64,000 bases of DNA, from NCBI GenBank assembly GCA_033439765.1, contig JAULSN010000001.1, forward strand, positions 1,178,001-1,242,000. The letters are read 5' to 3'. This DNA is from Lasiosphaeria ovina. Lineage: Eukaryota > Ascomycota > Sordariomycetes > Sordariales > Lasiosphaeriaceae. Positions 1-10,454 of this stretch are shown here, in pieces; within the stretch, counting starts at the first letter, position 1; the number at the start of each line of letters is the position of its first letter. The notes under the pieces are model-generated. The model saw only the letters and a list, made by a program, of their open reading frames with translations, did not search any database and had not been told where the DNA came from. The translations under genes and the position numbers were made by a program.

Positions 1-1
1 G

Positions 2-1003
2 ATGTATGTTGTCCCCATCCCGTATCCTCTCGCGACACATCATACGGCAATAGCTGACCTTTCCGAACAGCCTCCGAGTGCTGGTGGAACCATCGAGCGC
101 TTTGCGAGCTATCTCCAGTCACAACATGTTGCAATTCCCCAGGGCAAGCGGCACCACCTCTCACTAAAAGGCGTGATACTTATTCCCTCGCTCAACTACC
201 AAACCTCACCCATCGCCACCATACCCCCCTCAAGTTTCGCAGACTTGTTTAACACCCACCTCCTGCAACCCATCCTCACAATCCAGGCCTTCCTCCCCCT
301 CCTGACCGCCCGCCTGGGCCTATCGCCTAGCGAGAAGCTAAGCCCTAAAGTACTCGTCCTCACCCCCTCCATCATCTCCTCCATCAACCCCCCCTTTCAC
401 GCCCCAGAGGCCACAATATGCTCGGCCCTATCGGCCTTTACCGAGGTGCTGGCGGCCGAGCTGCGCCCGCTCGCCATTCCTGTGACCCACCTCCAGCTCG
501 GCACCTTTGACTTCTCTAGCTTTGCGCCGGCGCGGAGCGGCAGCAGCACCGGCCAGCGGTTTCAGACGACGACGTGGCCCGACTCGGTGCGGCACACGTA
601 CGGCAGGAACTTTGTGAGCCAGTCGGGCTCGGCCATCAGCACAGGGCGCATCGGCGGGCTACGGGGCAGTTCCCTGCGGGACCTGCACAACGCTGTGTTC
701 GACGTGCTCGACGGCTCCGATACGAGCGCCACGGTGCGCGTCGGCCTCGGGTCCAGCGTCTACGGGTTCGTGGGCCGTTTCGTGCCGCGTGGCCTCGTCG
801 CCTGGATGATGGGCATCCGCAAGGTGGACGAGCTCGCCGCCTGGCAGTCGAGCGGCCCCAACAGCCTGCACGATAGCCCGCGCAGCCCGCGGTCCATCAT
901 GGGCAGCGGCGAGAGCGAGACGGGCGGCGACGAGAACCACGAGTCGTTTGTTGCCGTGCCGGAGCATCACGTCGGCGAATCGCATGTGTGGAAGGAAGGC
1001 TGA
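2..1003 (+). CDS. DUF1776 family protein (fungal SDR-like), 5' end missing
   Basis: An open frame runs from the first bases of the window to a TGA at 1001-1003, giving 333 residues. An ATG sits at base 2, but this fungal family is longer, so the true start probably lies upstream and this is the C-terminal part. The segment around residues 80-175 reads like the late half of a Rossmann-type short-chain dehydrogenase fold: a LFNTHLLQPI helix, a VLVLTPS strand, and an ALSAFTEVLAAELRPLAIPV helix-strand where SDRs keep Tyr/Lys. The catalytic YxxxK is not present. DUF1776 proteins are known as SDR relatives of uncertain activity. The C-terminal 50 residues are Ser/Gly/Glu-rich. The gene converges on yth1, with 430 bp between the stops. 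Family call fairly sure; function unknown. Confidence 0.8.
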   Translation: MYVVPIPYPLATHHTAIADLSEQPPSAGGTIERFASYLQSQHVAIPQGKRHHLSLKGVILIPSLNYQTSPIATIPPSSFADLFNTHLLQPILTIQAFLPLLTARLGLSPSEKLSPKVLVLTPSIISSINPPFHAPEATICSALSAFTEVLAAELRPLAIPVTHLQLGTFDFSSFAPARSGSSTGQRFQTTTWPDSVRHTYGRNFVSQSGSAISTGRIGGLRGSSLRDLHNAVFDVLDGSDTSATVRVGLGSSVYGFVGRFVPRGLVAWMMGIRKVDELAAWQSSGPNSLHDSPRSPRSIMGSGESETGGDENHESFVAVPEHHVGESHVWKEG

Positions 1004-1433
1004 GAGCGGCAAGTCTGGTGCTACCGCCTGGAGGCCCGAGAAAAACTCCCACTTGCTCGGCGCATTTTGTTGATATGGGTGCCGCGTGAAGACGCCGTGT
1101 TGGATATGCCGAGTTTTGAAACCATCACTACTCCGTGTACTAGTTCTAGCTTATTGACGATTTGCATGAAATATGTAATGCATGATTGGCAAATAATTCA
1201 CCTATATATATGTACATGAACAAATGAGCAAATGAGCAAACAATAATAATACTACCTAGCCCTTGATTCCGTTCCGTTTTGTGGCCATTTCCCTGGGTGA
1301 AGGATAAAATTGCAGGAGCCCGTTCCTGTAGGAGACGGCTCATCAAGCAAAAACAAAAGACAAAAAAAGGCAGCATCCCTCTGCTCATCTTCGTCCTCTC
1401 CAATTAATATTGATATCCGATTCCCACCTGGAC
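1004..1433. other. Convergent intergenic region
   Basis: Two genes end towards each other here. The middle is AT-rich and should hold both 3' UTRs and poly(A) sites. I see no gene. Confidence 0.6.
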
Positions 1434-2423
1434 TTAGTGAGCTCCTCCTCTCCCCCTGAACCGCCCCCCCTTGCCTCTCCACCGCCCGCCTCGGTTGCCG
1501 GAGCGGTCCTTATGGCCCCCGCGCTCGTGACCGCTGCCGCCGCTGCCGTCCCTATCCCGGCCCGCATTGGCAGCGCCGCTGTTGCTCCGGCCGCCGTCGT
1601 GCATATTATCACCGCGGTCCTGCTGTTGCTGGTGCTGGTGCTGGTGCTGGTTGTCGTTATACTGGTACTGCCCATGCTCGTCCCCGCCGCCACCACCCAT
1701 CTCTGCCGACGCATCCGCCGCAGCAGCCGCTTCCTCGGCGGCAGCCTTGGCGGCGTCGTCGCGCGCGTGCGGCCGCTCCATGTCCTTGTAGGCGGTCCAG
1801 CGGGCGTGGGCGCCCTCCTTGCAGGCGCGGCCGAACGGGCAGAAGCCCGCCAGGTAGTACGCGCACAGCTGGGCGCGGCGCACGTGCTTCTTGTCGCAGC
1901 GCGGTCCCAGCGGGCAGAAGCCGCGGTCGTAGTGCGGGCACGGCGGCAGCTTGGACTGCGGGTCGATGTGCAGGTATAAGCACTCGTCGCCGTTGCTGCA
2001 GAAGCCGTTGCGCACAAAGAAGTTGCACTCGGGCATCTTGCGCAGGTTGTACTCGTGCAGGAACTCGCAGCCTTCGCCCTTCTTGCAGAGCCCCCGCAGC
2101 CAGTGCTTGCAGACGAGCGACCCGAAGCCGCCGGACGGTTGGTAGCTGTTGGTGTTGTTGGCGCTGGAAGGGGGGATCGACGGGGCCACGTGTCGGTCGG
2201 GGCATTTGCCCTTGAGCGGACACGACCCGCTCGCGTACGCCTTGCAGATTGGTCGGTCGGAGGCCAGGCTGTGCTGGTATGTCTTTTGCAGGAACGGCGT
2301 GAAGGAGAAGCTGTACTGCTGTGCCGGTAGTGGCGTTGTTGCTGGCGCTATCGCCGTAAAAGTCTTGGGCGGCGGCGGCGTGGCGACGGCTACCGCCGTG
2401 TCGGTGGCTGGCTGGGTCGCCAT
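1434..2423 (-). CDS. yth1: mRNA 3'-end-processing zinc-finger protein Yth1 (CPSF30)
   Basis: This single-exon 329-aa protein carries five CCCH zinc fingers in tandem, at about residues 60-78, 105-123, 133-152, 162-180 and 187-206. That is the number and spacing of CPSF30/Yth1. The family binds the AAUAAA poly(A) signal and Fip1 inside the cleavage and polyadenylation factor in the nucleus. The chosen ATG (2421-2423) opens a protein whose N-terminus (Ala/Pro-rich leader, then a [17 protein letters not shown] segment) looks natural; the frame runs 180 codons further upstream but reads as leader sequence. The C-terminal third is Ala-, Gln/His- and Gly/Arg-rich (RGG-like), encoded partly by CAG/CAC-type repeats, and is likely disordered and RNA-binding. 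There are no zinc knuckles, as expected for fungal Yth1. Pta1, another subunit of the same complex, lies at 25.7-28.4 kb. Confidence 0.93.
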   Translation of the reverse strand: MATQPATDTAVAVATPPPPKTFTAIAPATTPLPAQQYSFSFTPFLQKTYQHSLASDRPICKAYASGSCPLKGKCPDRHVAPSIPPSSANNTNSYQPSGGFGSLVCKHWLRGLCKKGEGCEFLHEYNLRKMPECNFFVRNGFCSNGDECLYLHIDPQSKLPPCPHYDRGFCPLGPRCDKKHVRRAQLCAYYLAGFCPFGRACKEGAHARWTAYKDMERPHARDDAAKAAAEEAAAAADASAEMGGGGGDEHGQYQYNDNQHQHQHQQQQDRGDNMHDGGRSNSGAANAGRDRDGSGGSGHERGGHKDRSGNRGGRWRGKGGRFRGRGGAH

Positions 2424-3671
2424 TTTTATGTTGGGTTTTTTTTCTTTCCCTGTCTTGGGTGCCTTTCCCCTGCCTATTCTCCCCTTTCGAGGGGGTTTCT
2501 GGATGTGTGTATTCTTGCCTGAGTGGTGGCTAGAGACGAGGCTGCGGGGGGTTTTTTTTTTTGGATTGTTCGCAACTTCGCTCGCAATAGACAACGATTG
2601 CTTCCTGCGCGCAGCTCGAATTAGCAAATTTGCTGGTGCTTGTATTTGCCTATCTGAAGATTCTGTCAAATGTGTGCAATAAAACTGATCGATTTTTCCC
2701 TGGTGGGGGAAGCGGGAAAGTTTGTGCTGTTCTTTCCCTCCCTTGAAACGTGACGTTTTTGGAGGCGGCGAGCTAAGAGGCGTCCCATTACGTAACAGGG
2801 CGCGTTGGAGCTCGGACCATGCGCCCTGCTCCAGAACAGTTGTGTAACACACCCAAGTGCCCCACTGCCCGTCTCGAAACACCGAACCGTCGCCCTGCGA
2901 GGCTGCTGCTGGTGGTGCGATCCTGGTTTTCGGTGGATGTGTGCGCGAGCCCCGCGCGATCACGTGTCCCGTTAGCGGGTACGTGGATCAGCACGTGACT
3001 CACGACACCTCCCTCTTTGCCTGCGGTACGGTCACGAATGCCGCTATTCCAACACTAACAGATATTCTGTTTGTGTAGTACCTTAGTTATATCAGAAGTT
3101 AAACTTCAGTCCGTAAGTCCTGACGAATCCGAATAAAGTGGGGCGCTACCTATACTAGAAGTGCACGTCAAAGCGCGCATAGATCCCATCTTAGACTACA
3201 ATCAGTTCTCGTCATCTATCCCCAATACATATATTATTTCGTCTGCTTCAATAAGGCTTGTTTAAGGAGGGACTTCCACAATTAGATTTATCACCAAAGT
3301 AAAATAGCTCATACCCATTGTCACGTACACGTTAAAGATTAACACAGGCATTACCGCGGTATAGCAAAAATTATTCTTCCAGTCGATAAGCTGTGCGTCA
3401 TTAAGAACTTACTGTTAAGGCTGACATGGATCAAACACAAGCAAGCCACACAAAGCCCGATTGGGGTTGCCCCATAATGTCAGCAAGTGCCACAGGCTGG
3501 CACCAACATCTGACATCTGTAGTCAGCCATCAAATACCCGTGTACAATCCTCCTTCCTCCATGAAAGTTTGCTCTTTTCGCAGCCACAATCATTCCAACC
3601 CGACCATCTCAAGGATTCTTTGAGCCTTCTCCGTCCGCACGATAAGCAAAATTTTTGCCAGTAATTCAACA
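2424..3671. other. Intergenic region with AT-rich middle
   Basis: This stretch holds the yth1 promoter and 5' leader, then an AT-rich block at about 3060-3420 that is unlike the flanking GC-rich sequence. It also holds the upstream region of the small gene starting at 3672. No convincing ORF is present; the AT-rich block could be an old decayed repeat. Confidence 0.5.
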
Positions 3672-4243
3672 ATGAGCAGCAGCGGTAGAGGTGGCGACGA
3701 CAACCGCGGGGGCAGCAGCAACGACAGGGCCCAGGCGCCAAGCAACGCGGTGACCATGACTAGCCCCGCCTCCAACGGGTTGTTCCCGCCTTTGGCGATC
3801 ATGGACAACGGCCCAAACGCGCACTTGTACAGCTACCGCATTGAGCAGGGACCCGACGGGCTAACGAGGACGACCAGGACCGGCCCGCCGCCCGACTTTG
3901 AGGACCAGAAGCGGGCCCAGCGCATCGAGTCGCTGCGCCGCGAAATCGAGGCCAACACCTTCCCGGGCCAGCGCGTCAACTTTGAGGCCCTGATCCGCTA
4001 CTACGAGGGAGGCGGCCGTCTGCCCGCCGGCATGGAGGAGCTCTGGGTCTTTGACGGCGAGCTCTCGTGGGGTCGCCGACAGAGGCCCGAGGACTTCCCT
4101 CCGGGTGTCTATTGGAACCCCAACGTTGCGAGGTTCTGCGAGGTTGGTAACTAATCTGATCTCGGATGCGCTCGACTGCCAACTTTGACCGTGCTGACGT
4201 TTTTTTTTTGTTGGTTTGATAGAATACCTGGATGCGCCAGTGA
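3672..4243 (+). CDS. Conserved-looking hypothetical protein, two exons
   Basis: Exon 1 starts at the ATG at 3672 and codes for a Ser/Gly/Asn-rich leader. A compact region follows with RIEQGPDGLTRTTRTGPP, a charged helix (QKRAQRIESLRREIEANT), FEALIRYYEGGGRLPAGMEELWVFDGEL and a terminal YWNPNVARFCE. Without splicing the frame ends at 4154. A 3' splice site (GATAG, with CTGACG branch and T-tract) ends at 4222. Two donors are possible. The GTTGGT donor at 4143 gives exon 2 4223-4243 and a natural-looking end FCENTWMRQ (163 aa). The GTAACT donor at 4147 gives a longer tail ending at 4347. I prefer the first because the next gene demonstrably uses the same GTTGGTAAC donor. I do not recognise the family, and there is no signal peptide or membrane segment. 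Confidence 0.55.
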
Positions 4244-4659
4244 TTGGTAAAACCCGGGGGGGAGTTATCTGGTCCGCAGCCAATCACAGCTGTCAGAGGC
4301 GTGCCTCGGTTTCAAAGCGGGGAGAGAGCTTGCCCCGCGATTCTTAGTCGTGGGGCACTAGGAACGACGACCGAACGCCAAGTCTTGGTCTTCGCGTGGT
4401 CAGCTGTCTGGGGGCTCGCTAGTTCTTGGACAAGTACGATTACTTCAATTGGTCATCTTTTCTAATGGAACGCAAGGCCAATTCAGGCCGTTATTTCATT
4501 TGATTTTCTACATTTACTGTACGAATACATTGCTTTTGGCGGTTCTTTCTGCAGTTTGTTCTGGTTAACTCGGGATCTCATTTTCCTACCTGTGACGAGA
4601 CGAGCAACAAACAGGCTAATCAACCAATTACCATTCGCATTTCTTTGACCTCTGTAAAG
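4244..4659. other. Intergenic region
   Basis: This is the presumed promoter and 5' leader of the oxidoreductase gene at 4660. No further feature was seen. Confidence 0.5.
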
Positions 4660-5869
4660 ATGAAAGGCATTCAGGTGGTAGAATATGTCAAGGTGAGATC
4701 CTACCTACCTACCTACCGTACCTACCTTGGTAAGGTAACCACATGTTGACGTGAATACCAGGGCCCGCAAGAGCTCAAGGTGACGGATCTGCCCGACCCC
4801 AAGCCTGGCCACAACGACTACCTGATTGAAGTCCATGCCGCGGCGACAAACTTCTTTGACGTGCTCCAGATCCAGGGCAAATACCAGCACCAACCTCGTA
4901 TGCAGCCATCCGCGTCGTCTGTCTCAGACGTTTACTTGAGAGCTGAACATAGATGCTAACATGGCCAATCCAGCCTTCCCATGGGTCGGGGGCGCTGAGT
5001 TCGCCGGTGTCGTGCTCGTCACGCCCTCGGGCTCGGCAAACCCCAAGTTCCCCGTCGGCTCCCGCGTGTTCGGCGCTACCCAGGGAGCCTACGCCACCAA
5101 GGCCACCGCCAAGGAGTCCATGATGCTGCCTGTGCCCAAAGGCTGGACCTTCCAGGAAGCAGCTGGGCTGTTCGTGACAGCCCCCACGAGCTACGGCGCA
5201 CTGGTTGTTCGCGCGGGCGTGAAGTCGGGCGACTACGTGCTTGTCCATGCCGCGGCAGGAGGCGTCGGTCTGGCTGCTGTTCAAGGTTGGTAACGTACGC
5301 GCCAATCAAGTCCACAATACTAACTCCCGTCTGCATCAGTTGCCAAGGCGTATGGCGCAACAGTAATAGCCACGGCGGGCACCGCGAGGAAGCTCGAGGT
5401 GGCCAAGTTCTTTGGGGCCGACCACGTCGTCGACTACCGGGATGAGAAGTGGCCCGAGATAGTCAAGAAGCTCACGCCCAAGGGAAAGGGCGTCGACATT
5501 GTCTATGACCCCGTGGGCATGGTCGACAAGAGCACAAAGTGCACGGCCTGGAACGGCCGCATCCTGATTGTGGGCTTTGCGGCCGGCAAGATCGAAAAGG
5601 TGGCCATGAACAAGGTCCTGCTCAAGAACATCAGCCTCGTGGGCATCCACTGGGGGCAGTACTCGGTCCACGAAAAGCAGACGGTCGTAAGCGTCTGGCA
5701 GGGGATTATGAAGCTGGTCGCTGAGGGCAAGTTTCGGGGAACCGAATTCACCGACAAGGAATTCGTCGGGCTAGAATCGGTCCCCGACGCACTCTCCGCT
5801 CTCGCCAGCCGGGGTACCTGGGGCAAAGTCATTGTCAAGGTGCCCCAGGATGGGCAGAGCAAGCTGTAA
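4660..5869 (+). CDS. Zinc-independent quinone oxidoreductase (MDR superfamily)
   Basis: Four exons (4660-4692, 4762-4897, 4974-5285, 5340-5869) join in frame to 336 aa. The N-terminal GroES-like domain contains VHAAATNFFDVLQIQGKYQ and FPWVGGAEFAGVV. The Rossmann domain has AAAGGVGLAAVQVAKAYGATVIATAGT, with the glycine-rich nucleotide-binding turn and the GADHVVDYR strand that follow in quinone oxidoreductase/zeta-crystallin-like enzymes. No structural or catalytic zinc ligands of alcohol dehydrogenases are visible. Such enzymes reduce quinones or enones with NADPH in the cytosol; the substrate cannot be told. Exon 3 must end at 5285 to keep the VQ-VAKA join, so the donor is the unusual GTTGGT. 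Intron 1 contains a (CTAC)n tract. An exact TAA stop ends the gene at 5869. Confidence 0.9.
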
Positions 5870-6446
5870 TTTTGTATGACATCCCAATGTTTTCATTCAG
5901 TTCCTGTTCCATTAGAGGTCCCTCGTAAATATACTCACTTCGTCCCAAATAACCACCAGACCCTGTACCCATCGCCCTGCCTCACAGAAAAGATAGGGGT
6001 TCAACATGCGAATACACAATACACAACCCTAAACCTAACCCTGTTACCTGGAGCGCAGCTGGCCAGGCAGACCCTGCCGATCGCTGAACCCCTCAAACTC
6101 TGTTGGAATCAACCCCACTACATGGGGATACTGCGGCGAGGTCGTAGTGGAGGGCAATTAGTAAAACGCGCTCGAATTTGGAATCAACTAGCAAGATAAG
6201 AATCTCGAAGCCGCCCTCAGCCACCCGCCTGCTTGTTTCTCCAGCTCAACAGCATATCCCTATATAAACACGCGCATACGGATCCCCTTCCGTCCAGTTC
6301 GTCAAGCAACCGCCAAGCTGTTTTCCTCATCCATCCGCCGCACTCTTCGCTCCAGCGCGACTAGTCTCTCAGTAGCTGCTGCCGCAACCCTCTCCAAAAA
6401 GAACTCGACCTACCACACTGAGCTTCAGTCGCTCGGCAGCAGGAAA
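5870..6446. other. Intergenic region upstream of thioredoxin reductase
   Basis: It holds the 3' end of the oxidoreductase gene and the trr1 promoter, including a TATATAAAC-like element near 6260 and a telomere-like motif at 6025-6042. No ORF is supported. Confidence 0.5.
6025..6042. promoter_or_regulatory. Interstitial telomere-like motif
   Basis: The plus strand reads AACCCTAAACCTAACCCT, that is, near-perfect copies of the fungal telomere unit (TTAGGG on the other strand), about 400 bp upstream of the thioredoxin reductase ATG. Such motifs are known promoter sites for TTAGGG-binding (Tbf1-type) factors in fungi; here the role is inference only. Confidence 0.4.
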
Positions 6447-7616
6447 ATGCATAGCAAAGTAGTCATTATCGGCTCTGGGCCGGCCGCCCACACGGCCGCC
6501 GTCTACCTGGCCCGCGCCGAGCTCAAGCGTGAGTTTACTTGTTTCCTTTTTGTCGTGGCCGTCGTCTGGCCCGGGCGAGCGCAATGCGCGTCGAGAGTTG
6601 CGACCACGGGCCAACTAACCACGTACAAATACCGCAGCCGTCTTGTACGAGGGCTTCATGGCCAACGGCATCGCCGCCGGCGGCCAATTGACCACGACGA
6701 CCGATGTCGAGAACTACCCCGGTTTCCCCAAGGGCATCATGGGCCAGGAGCTCATGGACCAGATGCGCGCGCAGTCGGAGCGCTTCGGCACAAAAATCAT
6801 CAGCGAGACGGTTGCCACGCTCGACCTCTCTGCGCGCCCCTTCAAATACTCGACCGAGTGGTCGCCCGAGGAGGTGCACACGGCCGACGCCATCATCCTT
6901 GCCACGGGCGCCTCGGCCAGGCGCCTCGGCCTGCCCGGCGAGGACAAGTACTGGCAGAACGGCATCTCGGCCTGCGCCGTGTGCGACGGCGCCGTGCCCA
7001 TCTACCGCAACAAGCACCTGGTCGTGATTGGCGGCGGCGACTCGGCCGCCGAGGAGGCCCTGTTCCTGACAAAGTACGGCAGCCACGTCACGGTGCTGGT
7101 GCGCAAAGACAAGCTGCGCGCCAGCAGCATCATGGCCAAGCGCCTGCTGGGCCACAGCAAGGTCACGGTGCGCTACAACACGGTGGGCGCCGAGGTCAAG
7201 GGCGACGCCAAGGGGCTCATGAGCCAGATGGTGGTCAAGAACGTCGTCACGGGCGAGTTGGAGACGCTCGAGGCCAGCGGGCTCTTCTACGCCATCGGCC
7301 ACGACCCGGCCACCACGCTGGTGAAGGGGCAGCTCGAGACGGACACGGAGGGCTACGTCGTGACAAAACCCGGCACCACCTACACCAGCGTCGAGGGCGT
7401 GTTCGCGGCGGGCGACGTTCAGGACAAGAGGTATCGCCAGGCTATTACCAGTGCAGGTTTGTTTTACCCCCTCCGTCTGCGGACATATGACCCGGGATTA
7501 ACTAACCGTGTGCCGCAGGCTCTGGATGCATGGCTGCTCTCGATGCCGAGAAGTTCTTGGCAGAGATTGAAGAAACCACCGAAGAACATGCCAAGGCTAA
7601 GAACGGGAGCCTGTAA
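6447..7616 (+). CDS. trr1: Thioredoxin reductase (NADPH), cytosolic
   Basis: Three exons (6447-6528, 6638-7456, 7519-7616) give 332 aa, the usual length of low-molecular-weight fungal thioredoxin reductase. The enzyme passes electrons from NADPH through FAD to thioredoxin. Visible motifs are the FAD site [14 protein letters not shown] near the N-terminus, the redox-active CAVC (Cys140-Cys143) in SACAVCDGA, the NADPH-binding [13 protein letters not shown], and the second FAD motif [34 protein letters not shown], which is restored only by splicing exon 2 to exon 3. All joins keep frame. The first intron follows codon 28. The Neurospora orthologue is cys-9. A telomere-like motif lies upstream. 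All key residues are present. Confidence 0.96.
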
Positions 7617-8258
7617 CATTTTTTTTAGCTGTTTCAATAGATCTGCCCCTCATAAGCGATACCTCTTTCATGAATAGAACTTTATATTTGCGCTGCGGAT
7701 TTATCTTTGCTACTAACAAGAAATCCCGACTTCAGTCAACGGAGCGGGCCATGGAGCAAGAGAGGGGGCTCTGCCTATCCCGTACATTCCTCCCATCGAT
7801 GTCCGATGCATGCGTTGTGACAAAGAAATCGGCACGCATTCCGCTTGACGTCACAGGCTGCAGAGCTTCCGACTAGGTGAGCGTCCTGCAAGTCGCCGCC
7901 AACCACCTGCAGTTTGCTCGAGACAGCGCATCACGAGCAACGCCTTCAACGCATGGCAAGCACGACTTGCAACCATCCTGCCAGCGGGTAGTTATCGCAG
8001 CTGATACCAGTCAGTCATCTGATGCTCCGGGCAGCTCTTTCCCCCGCTTTTTATCGCGCGTCTCCCAACAACTCTAACGCCTGGTCGACTTGCTGTTTTC
8101 CTCGGCCTCCCCCAAAACCGCAGAGTTCTTCCGGAATCCCGACTCTCTCTTCTTCCCCACTAACAACTAACTTATAGCAACACCTTAGGGAAACTTGAAA
8201 CACCAAATCGCATTATCCTGTCTTGTTGAAAGTGATACTTAACAACAATCAAGCCAAG
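7617..8258. other. Intergenic region
   Basis: It carries the 3' flank of trr1 and the promoter of the small gene at 8259, which has a long pyrimidine-rich leader (about 8090-8180). ORFs here are short and unsupported. Confidence 0.5.
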
Positions 8259-8765
8259 ATGTCGGACAAGGGCTACACGTACAAGAGCCACGGCACCAAC
8301 TCGTCGGTAAGTGCGGGCTGCCTAGCTCTCGATGGCTGACTATAATTCACCCTTCTGACACTATACTATTTGCATATGATTGAGTACTTATTGCTCGAGT
8401 GGTGAGCTCACTTGACTGTTCTTAGGGTAATCACTATTGTGCACGTGACTACGGCAACAACTTCAATTCCTATCATTACTCGAACACGTGAGTGTGCTCT
8501 TTGCATTGTTTTAAGCTTGCCCATCATCTACACGTCAACCAGTCGGAACCCGTGTGTGCTGACCGGGGCGCTGCTACTGGGCGGAAGGGACTGCTCGTAC
8601 TACTACTCCAACCCCAACGGCAGCACGTACTACAACAACGGCGCCGGCGGCTCGACGTATACGTCGCCCAGCGGCGATAGGCACTCGTCGGGCTATGGAT
8701 CGGGCTCGTCGGGCTCGAGCTCTGGCTCTGGCTCGTCGTCTTCGGGCTCGGTATCGAGCAAGTAG
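8259..8765 (+). CDS. Small Tyr/Ser/Gly/Asn-rich protein of unknown function
   Basis: Three exons (8259-8306, 8426-8487, 8588-8765) give a 95-aa protein beginning MSDKGYTYKSHGTNSSGNHYC, followed by NSYHYSNT and DCSYYYSNPNGSTYYNNGAGG, and ending in a (G)S-rich tail. The frame closes only with these joins. The first two introns have good GTAAGT/GTGAGT donors; the last acceptor (GGAAG at 8587) is weak. The composition resembles a small conserved family in filamentous fungi with no assigned role. There is no signal peptide and no membrane segment. Exon 1 and the Tyr-rich core look reliable, and the exact exon 3 start less so. Confidence 0.6.
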
Positions 8766-9375
8766 GGGCAACGCTGTGCCGTTTCCGTGACGGGCCGGCC
8801 GAGGATGGTGGGCTTGTCCGCTCAGGTTTGGAGGCCGTGGTTTCTCAAGAGAAGCTATATGGGTAGCAATGGGAGTCGAATTTAGAGCGCGAACTTGGTA
8901 GAGCTAGCCTTGTCCACGAACCAAAGTAACTTCTCATTGACTAAACCTGCTGGGCGCCGAGGGAGTGGGTGCGTGACGTTAGACTCCTGCGGCTATGGTG
9001 GGCTGGTTGAGCGCTTGCGGGTCTGCCCAAATTGTTCCAGTGCCGTGTACGAGAGATCGGATATCAGCGCGGTCGAAATCGTCGTTTATATGCGAACAAG
9101 CCATATCCCATGCTAAAGTTTTCGTCAATTGCCCACGATACCGCATAAACATACACCAGCCCGAGCCAGACAGATACACAATTGAGGAGATAATTACCGC
9201 GAGAGAGCCCCTCCTGGTAAACATCGCAAGAGAACCAAGCCAGAACAATGGCAGACACAGAAAGGAGAGTGCCTCGCACAACGCCGCCCATACGCAAACC
9301 TATACATACATATTACATACAAGCCACCAAACAACAGCCAGCCAGGCCAGCCAGCCAGGCCAGCCAGCAGCCAGC

Positions 9376-9427
<52 letters not shown>

Positions 9428-9459
9428 TAGATAGACCCACGACCTCACAGCCCTCAATC
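8766..9459. other. Convergent intergenic region with tetranucleotide microsatellite
   Basis: It lies between two genes that end towards each other. A run of CCAG/GCCA imperfect repeats (about 9335-9375) leads into an (AGAC)n tract. No gene was seen. Confidence 0.55.
9376..9427. repeat. (AGAC)n microsatellite
   Basis: About 13 tandem copies of AGAC are visible, ending in GATA variants, 30 bp downstream of the DUF1772 gene stop. The tract is likely length-variable. Confidence 0.9.
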
Positions 9460-9993
9460 TCACAACGCAGCACCCAACCCCACCGCCGCGCCAGCCGCCA
9501 ACAACAAGGCCCGGCCTAGACTCAGTAGCCCCCAGCGATCGACCAGGAACTTATCGCTCTTTCTCTCCTCCTCCGTTTCTACCACCTCCCCGCCCCCAGC
9601 AGCCGCAGCCTTGATGTCGCTCTCCACCGCAGCCAGCCTCGCCAAGAGCATGAGGTTCGTGCGCATGAGGACGACCCACGTGTACGGGACTATGGCCACA
9701 CACAGCGCGCCGGCGAGCACGAACAGCCGGCGGCCCCCGACACCGCGCGGGACGGCAGCGGCAGCGAAGAAGAAAGATGTTGCGGCGGCGGCGGCCAGAC
9801 CCGGCATGACGGCCTTGCCGCGCGCGAACGTGCGCTGCCATTGCGTCAGGAGCAGGCTTGACGACGGCGCTTCGAGCAGCCGCGGCACGACCATGGCTGA
9901 GACGGCGGCGAGGACGCCGCTGCCGCTGGCGGCGAGGAGGATTCCTGTTCCTGCGAGGGCAGTGCCGGCAGGGGTGGTGAATGAGGCGGGCAT
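9460..9993 (-). CDS. DUF1772 family integral membrane protein
   Basis: This single-exon protein has 177 aa. Four hydrophobic segments are visible: about residues 10-38 (ALAGTGILLAASGSGVLAAVSAMVV), 63-82, 90-110 (FVLAGALCVAIVPYTWVVLM) and 160-177. A polar, charged stretch (KAAAAGGGEVVETEEERKSDKF) lies before the last helix. This is the layout of the fungal DUF1772/anthrone-oxygenase-like family. Some members (HypC/EncC type) oxidise anthrones in polyketide pathways, but no polyketide synthase or other cluster gene lies nearby, so a general membrane role is as likely. The start is the ATG at 9991-9993; longer upstream frames look non-coding. Confidence 0.75.
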   Translation of the reverse strand: MPASFTTPAGTALAGTGILLAASGSGVLAAVSAMVVPRLLEAPSSSLLLTQWQRTFARGKAVMPGLAAAAATSFFFAAAAVPRGVGGRRLFVLAGALCVAIVPYTWVVLMRTNLMLLARLAAVESDIKAAAAGGGEVVETEEERKSDKFLVDRWGLLSLGRALLLAAGAAVGLGAAL

Positions 9994-10454
9994 TTTTTCT
10001 GTTTCTCTCACCCTTTTGTTGTTTACTCGGTGTGTATGAGTCTCTACTTGGTTGATTGGTTGATTGAGGTGGAGCGTGATGTTGGTCTGACCCAAGCTTA
10101 CTTCCACTGATGAGGGTTGTGGTTGTGAAAAGTGGAGAGCCAACACGTGAGGCTGCACTAAAGTGTGGGGGGTTGTGCGATTGAGCCCGCTATAGTGTAG
10201 AGTTGTGGGGAATATCTCCTGGCGCCAAGCATAATAAGGCTGAATAGTGAGCGAGTGACACTGACACTGCTGATCCAACCTATGAACACGGCTCTCGACG
10301 TTGTATTTACAGTACAAACGATCGACGATGAGTATTTATATAAAACTTACGCCTCTATCCGGTCTCTTTCAGGCCCCCTAACAAAATAAAAAGTGCGTTA
10401 TATCATGACTACTAATACAAGCCCAGAAACGCCAAGCCGGCCGTGAAATTCGTC
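9994..10454. other. Intergenic region
   Basis: It contains the promoter of the DUF1772 gene and the 3' flank of the surface-protein gene. Nothing else is supported. Confidence 0.5.

Noticed and set aside
3060..3420. AT-rich block as a RIP-mutated transposon relic
   Set aside because: AT content is raised, but no repeat copy, ORF remnant or inverted ends can be shown within the window.
6535..7302. Long minus-strand ORF opposite thioredoxin reductase
   Set aside because: It is the antisense shadow of the GC-rich trr1 exon; composition is Ala/Arg/His-biased and no domain is seen.
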